Notes under the pieces: generated by a model
The model's input: only the letters and a program-made list of their open reading frames with translations
Told to the model about the DNA's origin: nothing
The model's database searches: none
Made by a program: the position numbers and the translations under genes
Assembly: GCA_905221605.1 (NCBI GenBank)
Contig: CAJNDS010001724.1
Span: 695,888 to 759,887 of the forward strand
Source of the DNA: Symbiodinium natans
Taxonomy: Eukaryota > Sar > Dinophyceae > Suessiales > Symbiodiniaceae
Length of the DNA: 64,000 nucleotides
Direction of reading: 5' to 3'
Shown here: in pieces, positions 30,735 through 39,639 of the stretch
How positions within the stretch are numbered: the stretch's first letter is position 1
How the letters are laid out: each line of letters starts with the position of its first letter

Positions 30735-33700
30735 AGCTGGAAGAAAATGCAGATGTTGAGGACAATGTTCCTGGTGATGAGTATTGGCCGACTTGCTGTT
30801 CTCCTCATGAAAATGCTTATTTGGTCTGCAAAAGTGAGACTGCCGAGGATGGAACTCAGTTGGAAAAAGAAGAGCAAAAAGCCAAGTCAATGTATGAAAG
30901 GTCTATGTATGATTACGTGGACTGTGAGGAGCTTTTGGAAGGGATTGTATACCCAAAGAGGGTGAATCGAAGAGGTGGTATCAACAATTGGTGCACAAGT
31001 ACGCGAGCTCTGGTGTTGGGCCACTATACTCATGGCGGAGTGTGTGGTATTACAAAAGAGACGCATCGAAGGCCATGGCTATGTCGTTATCTGGCATCAT
31101 TCGTGAGGCACCACAATCCTGAAGCCAAATTTTCTGCTCTTCAGATCTCGTGCAATGCTCCGGTATCATTGCATAGGGATAGTCACAATGAGAAGCATTG
31201 CTGCAATTATGTGTGTGGCTTTGGTGACTATAAAGATGGTCAGCTGTGGGTTGAGGATGAAAAGGTTTTGGAGGAAGGAGCTGAAGTGGTGGAGCAATCC
31301 TATGGGAAGAAAGTCTTACCTGGAAAATTGGTCGATATCCACTGGAACTTCATGTCGTTCTTTCCGAGAAAACTGCATGGTCCTATGCCTTGGAAAGGGA
31401 ACAGGGTATCCTTGACAGGGTACACACCTGTTTTTATGGAGCGTTTGAGCTACAAGGATAGGTGCTATCTTCTCCAATGCAAGTTTCCTCTTCCGGAACC
31501 ACAAGCTGAAGAAGGTGAAAAAAGGAAGTGGTTAAAAATGACGTTGAAAGAGACCTCGCTGGACGACCTTGCAGAGGAAGTCGACTACGCTGTGTTCGAA
31601 GCGCATCAATGGGCTCTAGAGGAGCATTTGAGTATTCGACGCCTAATTGCTGAACAGGAATGTTGCGTTTTGGACGAGTTCCATGGATCGGCCAATGAGT
31701 CGAATGGAGAAAAAGGATCAGAGACTAGAGAATGGCTGGTTAAAGCAAAAAGGGCTGAGGAACAGCTCTCGAAGTTTTTGGTCAAAGCAGCTCAAGTTCA
31801 GCAAATGGTACAAGAAAATACCGCGCTTGAGGCAGCAGAGGAGGTTGAGTTTCTGCAGACAAAAACAATCCCTACACAAGAAGCCATGCAAGAGCTGGAA
31901 AAGTGGAGGGAATCATTGTCGGACGAGGTGACGTCTTTGGTGGAAGAGTTGGAGGTGGTGGAACCAACAACTCAAGAAAAGCTGGACAAATTGGCGGAAG
32001 AGCCTAATGCACCGGTGATTGAGTACGTTCCCAGTCTGGTGGTGTTTACCCGGAAGCAAGGGACAGGGAGGCGACGTGCCCGTATCTGTGCATGTGGAAA
32101 CTTTATTTCGTCAACGGCAGCTACAGAATATGAAGGGCCGAGGTCCCTCAGTCGTCACTCGCTGTACGCTCCTGGTTTAGATTCAACTACATTCAGGTGT
32201 CAAGTGAGGCACGCAGCATATATGGTGTGGATCATCGCTGGCTTAGACATTTCCAAAGCTTTTCTGACGGCGCCGATGAATAGGGCGCAAAGAGAAGGGC
32301 GTCTGGTGGTGGTGCAGCCCCCAAGGGCGGCGGTGAAATTGGGTCTTTGCACAAAGGAGGAGCGGTGGATTGTGAGGAAAGCCTTGTACGGTTTGGCCGA
32401 AAGTCCTGCAGCATGGGTGGAGTGGCGAGACCAACGTCTTCAAGGCATGTCTTGGGTGTCAAAGGATGGACAAGCAATGAGCTTTCAGAGGTCCAATGCA
32501 GACCCAAGTCTGTTCCTTATTATGGCACAAGAAAAGCCGGAAGGTGCAAGCAAGTTGGTAGGGACAATGGGTCTTTACGTGGATGATTTTTTGATGGCTG
32601 GGACTATGACAGTGCTCCGGGAAGCCTTGGAACAGATTAGGAAGGAGTGGAAAACTTCTGAACCCGAGTTCTGTGGTCCAGGCTGTGGTGATGGATTCCT
32701 GAAGTTTTTGGGTGTCCAAATCTGGTATCGAAATGGCAGCTTCTTTCTCAACCAGGAGGACTTCGTGAGAGATTTGCTGAACCGAAGAGGGTATCAGATT
32801 GATGAAACTGGAAAAGGTAGTAACCTGCCAATGGTGAAAGAAACTCCAGGTGAAGAAGAGGAGGTGGATATTCCTTCCTTGCGAGCGGCTCAAGGTGCCG
32901 TAGGGGAGTTCCTCTGGGTGGCAATCAAAACTCGACCTGATTTGGCGTTCTGCACGAGCCAGTTGTCTTTGTGGACATCCCGAAGGCCGCGATTTGTGGT
33001 TAAAAAGGCTGAGGAGGTATTTCGGTACCTTGCTGCAACTCCAACGTTAGGCTTGACGTTCGGAGCAATCGCAACATGCGAAACAGAAAGAAATGAGGTG
33101 TTGCGTTATGGACGAGGCGTCAAGGTGGTGGAGTCCTACGCGGATGCTAGCTTTGCCGCCGGAGAAAATGAAAAGAGCCACTCAGGAGCGGTGGTGGTGT
33201 GGGGTGATTGTCCAGTGATGTGGGCAACGCAGAGACAATCAACGGTGGCTTTAAGTACTGCTGAAGCTGAATTACATGCGTCCATAGAGGGAGCAACGAT
33301 GATTCAGTCGTGCACCCCTATAATTGCCGCTTTGGTCGGAATGGGTGAAGAATCGCTGCAAAAAGTGCTGTATACAGATTCGGTCTCGACGTGCTCAATC
33401 ATTCAATATCCTGCTGGAAGCTGGAGAACAAGACACCTGAGAATTCGAGCAGCCGGTGTCAGGTCTCTGGTGGACCGTGGGTACATGGTGATAGCGCATC
33501 TTCGCGGTGAGTATATGATTGCTGACCTGTTGGCAAAATTGATGAGTGGACAGGTGTATGCAAAGCAAAAGGCACTTTGGGGTCTCCAACTGTTGGTGCA
33601 AGGAACTGACTTGAAAAGGGCCTCTCTTGCAATGGCGGTCATGATGGTGGCTGCATCTCTGCAAGGGATGGCAACTGGTGGAGAAGAAGTGTCACATGCT

Positions 33701-34078
33701 GGTTTCTTTTGCTCGGAAGAAGGGGTGTGCAAGGTCGCCAACACATCTACGGTTATGGTTCTGGCTCAAGGTATTGAAATGGTTATCAACAATTCAGACC
33801 TTGTTGCGTATTTGGTGGCAGCAATTATACTCTGGGAATTGGCATGGTGCCTCTTTCGGCGGCTGTATAAATGGCTGTGGATCAAGAAAGTGGTGGTTAT
33901 TCCTGCGAGTGCCACTTTGTATACAACAGTGGGTGGGAACTGTATGCACGCAAGCAGTGACTGTGATGTTCTGCGATATTCACAGCCCAGGGCTAAGACG
34001 CTTTGTAAGCATTGCCTCAAGGATGGCTGGGTGGTGAATGCTGAGTTCCTTGGTGAGGAACGGGCCGCTGGAACGTAA
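30735..34078 (+). CDS. pol: Copia Pol, second part: dioxygenase-like domain, reverse transcriptase, RNase H, TM/Cys-His tail
   Basis: An uninterrupted frame to the TAA at 34076-34078. Element coding in this frame appears to start near 30,735 with an acidic segment (ADVEDNVPGDEYWP), before the first formal start codon at 30821. The domains follow in the order given in the separate entries. There is no break across about 1,100 codons, in contrast to Gag. The junction with the first part is a one-base frame change at a GGGG run. That could be a programmed shift, a mutation or a base-calling error. Confidence 0.88.
30998..31440 (+). other. 2OG-Fe(II) dioxygenase-like (TET/JBP-like) domain in Pol
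   Basis: LGHYTHGGVCGITKETHRRP leads into a double-stranded beta-helix pattern. SLHRDSHNEKHCCNYVCGFG gives the HxD iron ligands (His codon 31172, Asp codon 31178). GDYKDGQLWVED is the usual Gly-Gln-Leu turn. FPRKLHGPMPWKGNRVSLTG supplies the distal His and, eight residues later, an Arg for 2-oxoglutarate. The H-x-D, then H, then R spacing fits the Tet_JBP group of nucleic-acid base oxygenases better than generic prolyl hydroxylases. This is a pattern judgement without profile search. The position between integrase and reverse transcriptase is unusual for copia outside dinoflagellate-type elements. Confidence 0.6.
32018..32990 (+). other. Reverse transcriptase (RVT_2, copia type)
   Basis: Catalytic motif A is in AGLDISKAFLTAP (Asp codon 32246). 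KALYGLAESPAAW is the copia KAxYGLxQxPRxW-like motif. GLYVDDFLMAG holds the YVDD box (first Asp codon 32582). FLKFLGVQI and KTRPDLAFCTSQLS are the thumb-side motifs. All key residues are present. Confidence 0.92.
33115..33560 (+). other. RNase H domain
   Basis: The acidic residues lie in SYADASFA, ALSTAEAELHA, VLYTDSVS and YMIADLLAKL, in the order of copia RNase H. IRAAGVRSLVDRG and HLRGEYMIADLLAK are family-typical. Confidence 0.9.
33610..34078 (+). other. C-terminal extension: membrane helix plus Cys/His module
   Basis: After RNase H about 155 residues follow, with MAVMMVAASLQGMA, then a strong hydrophobic helix LVAYLVAAIILWELAWCLF with a basic/aromatic follow-up RRLYKWLWIKK. A compact Cys/His module (C-x-H-x4-C-x13-C-x-H-C) ends it. 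Most copia polyproteins stop shortly after RNase H. A zinc-binding, membrane-anchored tail is inferred. Confidence 0.65.
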
Positions 34079-34253
34079 ACTTTTTCAAGTGTGAGGTGAA
34101 GAAATCCTCAATGGTAAGGGATTTGGCCAATGAGCTGAAGGTTCGTCCTGGATGACGTAAAACCATAATGTGCATTCCAAGCGGCTGGCTGCTGCCCTAA
34201 TGGCGGTTTTTGGCCAAGAATCTGCACCTCCAATGTGTGTCCTAGGAAATCCT
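34079..34253 (+). other. 3' untranslated part of the retrotransposon
   Basis: Non-coding between the Pol stop and the polypurine tract. It contains the repeated word TCCTAGGA twice (about 34240-34257). Confidence 0.6.
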
Positions 34254-34266
34254 AGGACAGGGGGAG
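34254..34266 (+). promoter_or_regulatory. Polypurine tract
   Basis: AGGACAGGGGGAG abuts the 3' LTR, the expected plus-strand priming site. Confidence 0.75.
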
Positions 34267-34472
34267 TGCGGAGCTGCAGTTGGTATTGTAGAAAAGAGCT
34301 GGTGTTGAAAGTTGAAGGGTCAATGTACCTGGTAATCTTATTGGCTCAAGACTGGGCCATGCGCCTGGTAGCAAAAAGAAGTTTTGAGTTCTTGGTGTTT
34401 GCTGGTTGGTTCAGGGTGAAACCTCTGGCGACTGTTTGGGTTGATTCCCTTCCCCTTTCGGTTGCCCCCGTA
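34267..34472 (+). repeat. 3' LTR, 206 bp
   Basis: I see no difference from 24600-24805. It is followed by TAGGG and the rest of the interrupted TTTAGGG run. Confidence 0.93.
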
Positions 34473-34490
34473 TAGGGTTTAGGTTTTAGG

Positions 34491-34530
34491 GTCCCCATTT
34501 AAGGACTGTTGGTATAAGGGGGAACAACCC
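34491..34530. mobile_element. Right arm of the split family 1 palindrome
   Basis: Complementary to 24521-24570 as described there. Confidence 0.85.
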
Positions 34531-34702
34531 AACCCAGAGCCCCCACTCGCCCCAACCTGACGCGTTTTAATGCTTGCAGCCTCTCACCCCGAAAGCCCTA
34601 TGACCGTCCCAATCCCAAGCCCCCACGCTCTAAGCAATATAGGATTTGGGGGCTTGTAGGGTTTAGGGAACAAGCCTTAACTCTGAACCCTAAACCCTCA
34701 AC

Positions 34703-34816
34703 TTGTGATGTTCCCCCTAAAAGCTAACAGTCCTTACTAGGCATTATAATAGTGGAGGGGGGGGGGGGGTACTATAATCCCTCTTAGGGACTGGTAGTAT
34801 AAGGGGGAACATCCCA
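34703..34816. mobile_element. Palindromic element, family 1, with G-run centre
   Basis: TTGTGATGTTCCCCCTAAAA pairs with GTATAAGGGGGAACATCCCA. GCATTATAATAG and TACTATAATCCC flank a run of about 12 G. Confidence 0.8.
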
Positions 34817-35132
34817 AACCCCTAAACCCTAAACCCTAAACCCTAAACCCTAAACCCTAAAGGCTTACCTTGCTTTGCTTTGTTTACTTTCCGAAACAGC
34901 CCCGACGCCCAACCTGAGTATCCTGCAGTTGCAACCTGAACTTGGGCCATTGTACGCTCCGGTCTGTTCCCCCGTAAACGCATGCGAAACGGGGCCCTAG
35001 ACCCTAAACCCTAAACCCTAAACCCTAAACCCTAAAGGGTTTGGGGTTCAGGGTTCAGGGTTCAGGGTTCAGGGTTCAGGGTGTCGGGTTTAGGGTTTAG
35101 GGTTTAGGGTTTAGGGTAAAACCCTGTGCCAG

Positions 35133-35216
35133 GAGTGCAACATCAACATCACCCGTGACATCTTCCAAGCGTGGCTCAGGGATCCGGAGTTCGTGAAGGT
35201 CCTGGAGGAAGCCGAT
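35133..35216 (+). CDS. Exon a of an EF-hand/ion-channel-tail-like gene (GC donor)
   Basis: Acceptor ACCCTGTGCCAG. 28 codons in phase 0, reading ECNINITRDIFQAWLRDPEF, then VKVLEEAD. The frame then meets GATGCTACTTGG, and using GC at 35217 joins exon b in phase. The LRDPEFVKVLEEAD + VDISNKFELF join matches the linker before the EF-hand in dinoflagellate cation-channel tails as I recall them. A GT alternative at 35236 would put a stop at the start of exon b. Confidence 0.6.
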
Positions 35217-35499
35217 GCTACTTGGGGAGCTTCGGGTTTAGGGTTTAGGCTTTAGGGTTCAGGGTTTATGGTTTTGGGTTTCGGGAAAAAGGGGCTTTTG
35301 GGGGTTTAGGGGTTTAGGGTTCAATAAGGGGTTGGGGGCTTTTGGGTTCTAGGTCGAGGGTTTTTGGGGTTTTTGGGTTTTAGGGGTCAGGGTTCAGGGG
35401 TGGGGGAGGGCCTCATTCTGGTTGGGGGCGAAGGTTCGGGGCTTAGGGTTTAGGGGGTTTCCGGGGTGTTGCATTGAAGCTTTGGTGGTGGGGCGTGGT

Positions 35500-35541
35500 G
35501 GCAGGTGGTATACATACATACATACATACATACATACATAC

Positions 35542-35590
<49 letters not shown>

Positions 35591-35593
35591 TAC

Positions 35594-35624
<31 letters not shown>

Positions 35625-35645
35625 ACACATACACATACACATAAC

Positions 35646-35690
<45 letters not shown>

Positions 35691-35703
35691 TACACATACA
35701 CAC

Positions 35704-35752
<49 letters not shown>

Positions 35753-35838
35753 TACATACATACATACATACATACATACATACATACATACATACATACA
35801 TACATACATACATACATACATACATACACATATACATA

Positions 35839-35892
<54 letters not shown>

Positions 35893-35935
35893 CATGCATA
35901 CATGTATATATTTATGTGTGTGTGTGTTCCTATTT
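35500..35935. repeat. (CATACA)n / (TATA)n microsatellite
   Basis: About 320 bp of CATA/CACATA units followed by ATATAT runs. All long frames on both strands here are simple repeats. Confidence 0.95.
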
Positions 35936-36404
35936 TTATCTCTTTGTGTGTGTGTCCCTGGGGGAAAGGGAAGTGTCTCCTTCATATCTGAAGCTTCCGT
36001 GGCCCTAAGCCCGAAACGGCCTGTCAGGTCTTTTTAGTGTTTAGGGTTCAGGGTTCAGGGTTCAGGGTTTAGGGTTTAGGGTTTAGGGTTTAGGGGGGCG
36101 TCAGGCCCCCAAAGACCCTAAGCCAAAAGCCTTGTAGGCCCCAAGAAGTAGGGCTACCACGAGCCCCTTATGCCTGAACCCCGAAGCCCTACAAGCATAT
36201 CCTCAGACCCAGTTTCTCCTACGACCCTGTTATACAGTCCTGAAGGAGGGGGTTCATGGGGGGGTAGGCGCCTAGGGACCCTTAGGGAAGCTTAGGGAGC
36301 CATAGGGTGTAGTGGCGAGTGTTAGGGAACCTGGGGTTACCCTAAACCCTACGCCAAACCCTAAACTACCCGAATCCCTAAACCCTATGAACCCTAAACC
36401 CTAG

Positions 36405-36476
36405 GTTGACATCTCCAACAAGTTCGAGCTTTTCAACATCCTGGACGTCGACCTTGGCGGCGCTGGACTCAGACAG
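36405..36476 (+). CDS. Exon b: EF-hand loop-like
   Basis: AG precedes (AACCCTAG) and CAG|GTTGGG follows. 24 codons in phase 0 reading VDISNKFELFNILDVDLGGA, then GLRQ. DVDLGGAG resembles a degenerate calcium-binding loop, and LFNILDVD is typical before such loops. It joins exon a and exon c without a frame break. Confidence 0.62.
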
Positions 36477-36859
36477 GTTGGGTTTCAGAGGGTTCGGGGA
36501 ATTTAGGTTTTAGGGAATTTAGGGTTTAGGTTTAGGGTCTAGGGTTTAGTAGATTCCTGTTGTCCAGGGGGCTCAAAAGGGCCCATCATGATGATCAACC
36601 TCCCATGAGTGTAGTGCAAGGAGGCCATCAAAACAAGGTTCAAGGTGGATCAAAGGGTGGCTATATGGGCCCTTGTTATGGTCCCTTTACGGGTTCTGAA
36701 GTATGGGGTTTTGGGTTGTCTAGGGCATACAAGGGGTACATGAGGGGTCCCCTTTTCATTTTCAGGGCCCATACTAAGGGACCATGTAACTTCCCTACGT
36801 AAGAGTGGGAGCATCAGGGTGCCAGCTGACGTTAAGATTCTGGGTTCCACAAGGGGTTG

Positions 36860-36925
36860 AAGGCTTAGTCCAGAGGAAGCCCAGATCTGGAAGCCGGCAA
36901 TTGCCAGAGTTGAGGCCCCTGATTT
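36860..36925 (+). other. Coding-like island, unassigned
   Basis: SPEEAQIWKPAIARVEAPDF is readable, but both borders are unclear and it is not needed to join exons b and c. Confidence 0.25.
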
Positions 36926-37018
36926 TACCCTAAACCGTAAACCCCAAACCCGAAACCCGAAACCCTAAACCCTAAACCCTAACCCTAAACCCGAAACCCC
37001 AAACCCTAAACCCTAAGG

Positions 37019-37130
37019 ACAACCTGCTAGCGTTGTGGGGCTGTCGTATCAGAAATCAAGCGCAGCATGGCCCTGTCTTCGAGATGCTTTCTCGAGGCGA
37101 CGAGCTCTCTACTGTAGGGGCTTGAATAAA
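37019..37130 (+). other. Coding-like island, unassigned
   Basis: DNLLALWGCRIRNQAQHGPV, then FEMLSRGDELSTVGA, ends at TGA. It is preceded by AAG. It may be a terminal or alternative exon. Confidence 0.3.
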
Positions 37131-37199
37131 ACCCTAAACCCTAAACCCTAGGGTTTGGGGTTTAAGGTTTAGGGTTTAGGGTTTAGGGGTTTAGGGTCC

Positions 37200-37345
37200 C
37201 TTAGGGTTTCTATAGCCCCCTTAATTTGTTTAATTAACCTAGCCTATTAAGTTCGTTAAATTATCTAAGTTTATTTATATGAAACCCAGGGAAATGTTCA
37301 AAATATTCGTTTTGTTATCAAGGTTCTAAGGGGAGTATGGTGTTG
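37200..37345. repeat. A/T-rich insertion related to 13.3 kb
   Basis: Shares TTTATAT-x-AAACCCA and AAGGTTCTAAGG-x-GAGTAT with 13290-13530. Confidence 0.45.
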
Positions 37346-37710
37346 TGGGCAGACATTGTGTCATTGGAGCAGACACTGCACACACGTAATGGGGAGAGTA
37401 GCAGGCACAGCTAACCCTTTCTCGGGGCCACACTAACCCTAAAGGTGGGGTCATATTCCCTGTACTGCCAGTATGTCCGATTATAAGGCATCTCAACCAT
37501 ACACCCTAAAGCCTAAACCCTAAAGCCTTTTAGGGTTTTTGGTCCCCCAGGCCCTGGTACTAGTAGCACCTGCCAGCCTTGCAAAGTATCCAGTTTCGCC
37601 TTAATTTGGAAAAGCTCTTGGTTGGACTTGGATTCGGTGGGGATCATGGGGTGCGAAGATTTGTGGCGGCTGCTCCTTCAGTTGATTCTTTTTGTTTGTC
37701 TTTTTGTTTG

Positions 37711-37850
37711 TGGGGGGGGGGGGGGGGGGTGGGGGGGGGGGGGGGGGGGTGGGGGGGGGGGGGGGGTGGGGGGGGGGGGGGGTGGGGGGGGGGGGGGGGG
37801 TGGGGGGGGTGGGGGGGGGGGGGGGGGGGGGTGGGGGGGGGGGGGGGGCG
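37711..37850. repeat. Near-continuous G tract with T interruptions
   Basis: About 140 bp of G with single T every 8-25 bases. It has very high G-quadruplex potential, and the length is probably unreliable in the assembly. The glycine-rich frames through it are artefacts. Confidence 0.9.
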
Positions 37851-38117
37851 GAGGGTGGTTAGTGGTTTAGAAGATGTTTTTTTGTTTTTTTTTTTTGGGG
37901 GGGGGGGTTTGGAAGGGGTCGTACCATTTCCTTTCGGCGTCTTGGCTGGACTCTGTGAGTGGAGGCACTTCCGCGAGACATCATGTGACCTTGTTATGGT
38001 CGACATGCCACTTCTAATCGGGGGCCAATGCATTCACACATCAACACATTAACATAGGGTTTAGGGCCTAGGATTTGCTGTGACCGCTTGCTTCAAAGAT
38101 GGGTTGGGATCCGTCCT

Positions 38118-38146
38118 TTAAGGTACCCATGAACCTCCAGGAAAGT
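38118..38146. mobile_element. Half palindromic element, family 2
   Basis: TTAAGGTACCCATGAACCTC followed by CAGG matches the right arm of family 2. No left arm is seen. Confidence 0.4.
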
Positions 38147-38443
38147 TTTCCTTGAATCCCTCAAGAGGCCACTGCTCATCTTTTTAAGGTCCCTTCTCAA
38201 GCAATTGCTAGTCCCTTTCCTGGCCCCTGTAATCGTTACTGCTTTCATTTGTTGCTATCAGAGTGGATACGCTTATAAGGCTCATTCTTCTTATCGTTCT
38301 GATTCTTCCTGTTCTTACTCGGCATGTACGACTTTGGGGAGTAAGTTATAGGAACCCATATACAGGAAAAGAAGCTTACGGATCTGGGGGGTTAGGGTTT
38401 CGGGTTTCGGGTTTCGGGTTTAGGGCTTGGAGAGCCCCAAAAG

Positions 38444-38519
38444 CGTGTTCGCCGAGGCGAGCTGTCTGTCCATGAGCTGCTGACCGGGCTGATGAGCCTG
38501 CGTGGAGACGTCTCAAAGG
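38444..38519 (+). CDS. Exon c: EF-hand second helix
   Basis: Begins after CCCAAAAG (or nine bases earlier at 38435, same phase). It reads RVRRGELSVHELLTGLMSLR, then GDVSK, and ends AAGG|GTTCGGGG in phase 1. GELSVHELLTGLMSLRG is a very typical EF-hand exit helix of channel tails. The donor lies in a telomere-variant repeat. Confidence 0.65.
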
Positions 38520-38534
38520 GTTCGGGGCTCAGCA

Positions 38535-38612
38535 CCGCCTGGGGTTTAGGGTTTAGGGTTTAGGGTTTAGGGTTTAGGGTTTAGGGTTTAGGGTTTAGGG
38601 TGTAGGGTTTAG
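38535..38612 (+). repeat. TTTAGGG array inside the EF-hand gene
   Basis: About ten sense heptamers in the intron between exons c and d. AGCACC occurs on both sides. Confidence 0.9.
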
Positions 38613-38993
38613 CACCATCCCCCTCGAAACCCTGAAGGCGACACCCGAAGGCCTGTGAATCTTTAGGGTTCAGGGTTCAGGGTTCAGGGTTTAGGGTTTA
38701 GGGTTTAGGGTTTAGGGTTTAGGGCATGAATGTTCAACCCTAAGCAGGATTGCGCATTGCACACCTGTGATGCCAGGCCTAAACCCCATCATCCCAGAAG
38801 TTCTTGTGGCTGGCGGTAGGGGTCTTTTGGGTTACGGGTTTAGGGTTTAGGGTTTAGGGTTTAGGGTTTAGGGTTTAGGGTTTAGGGGCGTGTTCCAAAT
38901 CCTGAACAACTCTAAACTCTCAACCCTAAACCCTAAACTCTCAGCCCTAAACCCTAAACTCTCAACCCTAAGCCCTAAACTTTCGCAATGCAG

Positions 38994-39065
38994 TGCAAGA
39001 TGTGATGGAGAAAAGAATCTTAGAGCAGACGCCTGCTACTGCACTCAAGTCCGAAATCTTCACGG
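38994..39065 (+). CDS. Exon d of the EF-hand gene
   Basis: Good acceptor CTTTCGCAATGCAG. With one base carried from exon c it reads V-QDVMEKRILEQTPATALKSE, then IFT, and ends ACGG|GTTCGG in phase 1. Phase matches on both sides. Confidence 0.6.
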
Positions 39066-39317
39066 GTTCGGGGTTTAGGGTTTAGGGTTTGGGGGATGCG
39101 GCCGGAATCAACCGCCCTGGCAGAAGCAGGAAAATTGCAAAGCTTGCAAGTTTCTGGAAGCAGGGACTCCTACGCAGACCACACTGCAGAGCCTGGAACC
39201 CTAAACCCTAAAACACGCCGAGCAAGAGGGAGGTTGCCCAAGTACAGATCTCATGCAGATCAGAACGGCGAAGCAACCGATGAATGCAAGAGAGTCGTCC
39301 TAAATCTTACACTTCTA

Positions 39318-39362
39318 CTAACAGCGCCTCAATAGGGACTATAAAAGGGGGTACTTTAATCC
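39318..39362. mobile_element. Fragment of family 1
   Basis: CTACTAACAGCGCCTCAATA followed by GGGACTATAAAAGGGGGTAC and TTTAATCCC matches the core of family 1, without the outer termini. Confidence 0.4.
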
Positions 39363-39507
39363 CTAACCCTAAACCCGAAACCCCAAACCCTAAACCCCAA
39401 AACCCTAAACCCGAAACCCCAAACCCTAAACCCTGAACCCTGAACCTTCAACCTTACGCCCTTCCTTGGGTATCCTGCAAACCTTGAGAAACTTGAGGCG
39501 ACGTGAT

Positions 39508-39597
39508 CTACATTCTCCTGAGGGTCAGGGACATGATGGACCGCTTGGAGATCATGCAGCAGTTCTTGGAGGAGCGGATCGCAGAGAGAGAGAGAGG
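39508..39597 (+). CDS. Exon e of the EF-hand gene (coiled-coil-like)
   Basis: The acceptor GAGAAACTTGAG, with one base carried over, gives GDVIYILLRVRDMMDRLEIM, then QQFLEERIAERERG. It ends at GG|GTGGGTG. It is helical, with Leu/Met spacing like the dimerising tail after the EF-hand in channel-type proteins. Confidence 0.58.
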
Positions 39598-39639
39598 GTG
39601 GGTGTAGGGGCTTAGGGTGTAGGGTGGCATTTGTGTGTT

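Larger units (their letters stand above)
27955..30740 (+). pseudogene. pol: Copia Pol, first part: protease tail, MTase-like domain, integrase
   Basis: Open from 27819, but element coding resumes only at about 27955. It holds the protease C-terminal part (VLVSLAVGSREMCITPGGTL, then PLVPIGKASALVGL) and the MTase-like domain (28,510-29,180). Next come the integrase zinc site H-x4-H-x6-C-x2-C (29,409-29,456) and the integrase core. An acidic linker lies between the first catalytic Asp and the rest of the core. An SH3-like LLLGPCDDLPGGYWVEA segment is at about 30,342. The frame is lost near 30,740 (GGGTCTGGGGAGC), where the next frame takes over. Confidence 0.85.
24600..34472 (+). mobile_element. 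Full-length Ty1/copia LTR retrotransposon carr. MTase-like and dioxygenase-like domains
   Basis: 9,873 bp bounded by two 206-bp LTRs that I read as identical, with TAGGG on both sides. Order: LTR, Gag, CCHC/protease (inverted), MTase-like domain, integrase, dioxygenase-like domain, reverse transcriptase, RNase H, membrane/Cys-His tail, LTR. Integrase before reverse transcriptase defines copia. The copy is defective: two frameshifts (near 25,390 and 30,740), one in-frame stop (26500), one internal inversion (about 26982-27954) and a frameshift within the inverted piece. Similar long polyproteins are common in dinoflagellate genomes as I recall. Identical LTRs suggest a recent insertion. Confidence 0.93.

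Noticed and set aside
35394-35991. Overlapping 130-190 codon frames of Thr-His-Ile or Tyr-Val-Cys repeats
   Set aside because: Translation of the (CATACA)n microsatellite on both strands.
37579-38052. Glycine-rich 157-codon frame
   Set aside because: Most of it is the G tract; its true length is unreliable. The first ~40 codons could be exon-like but lack borders.
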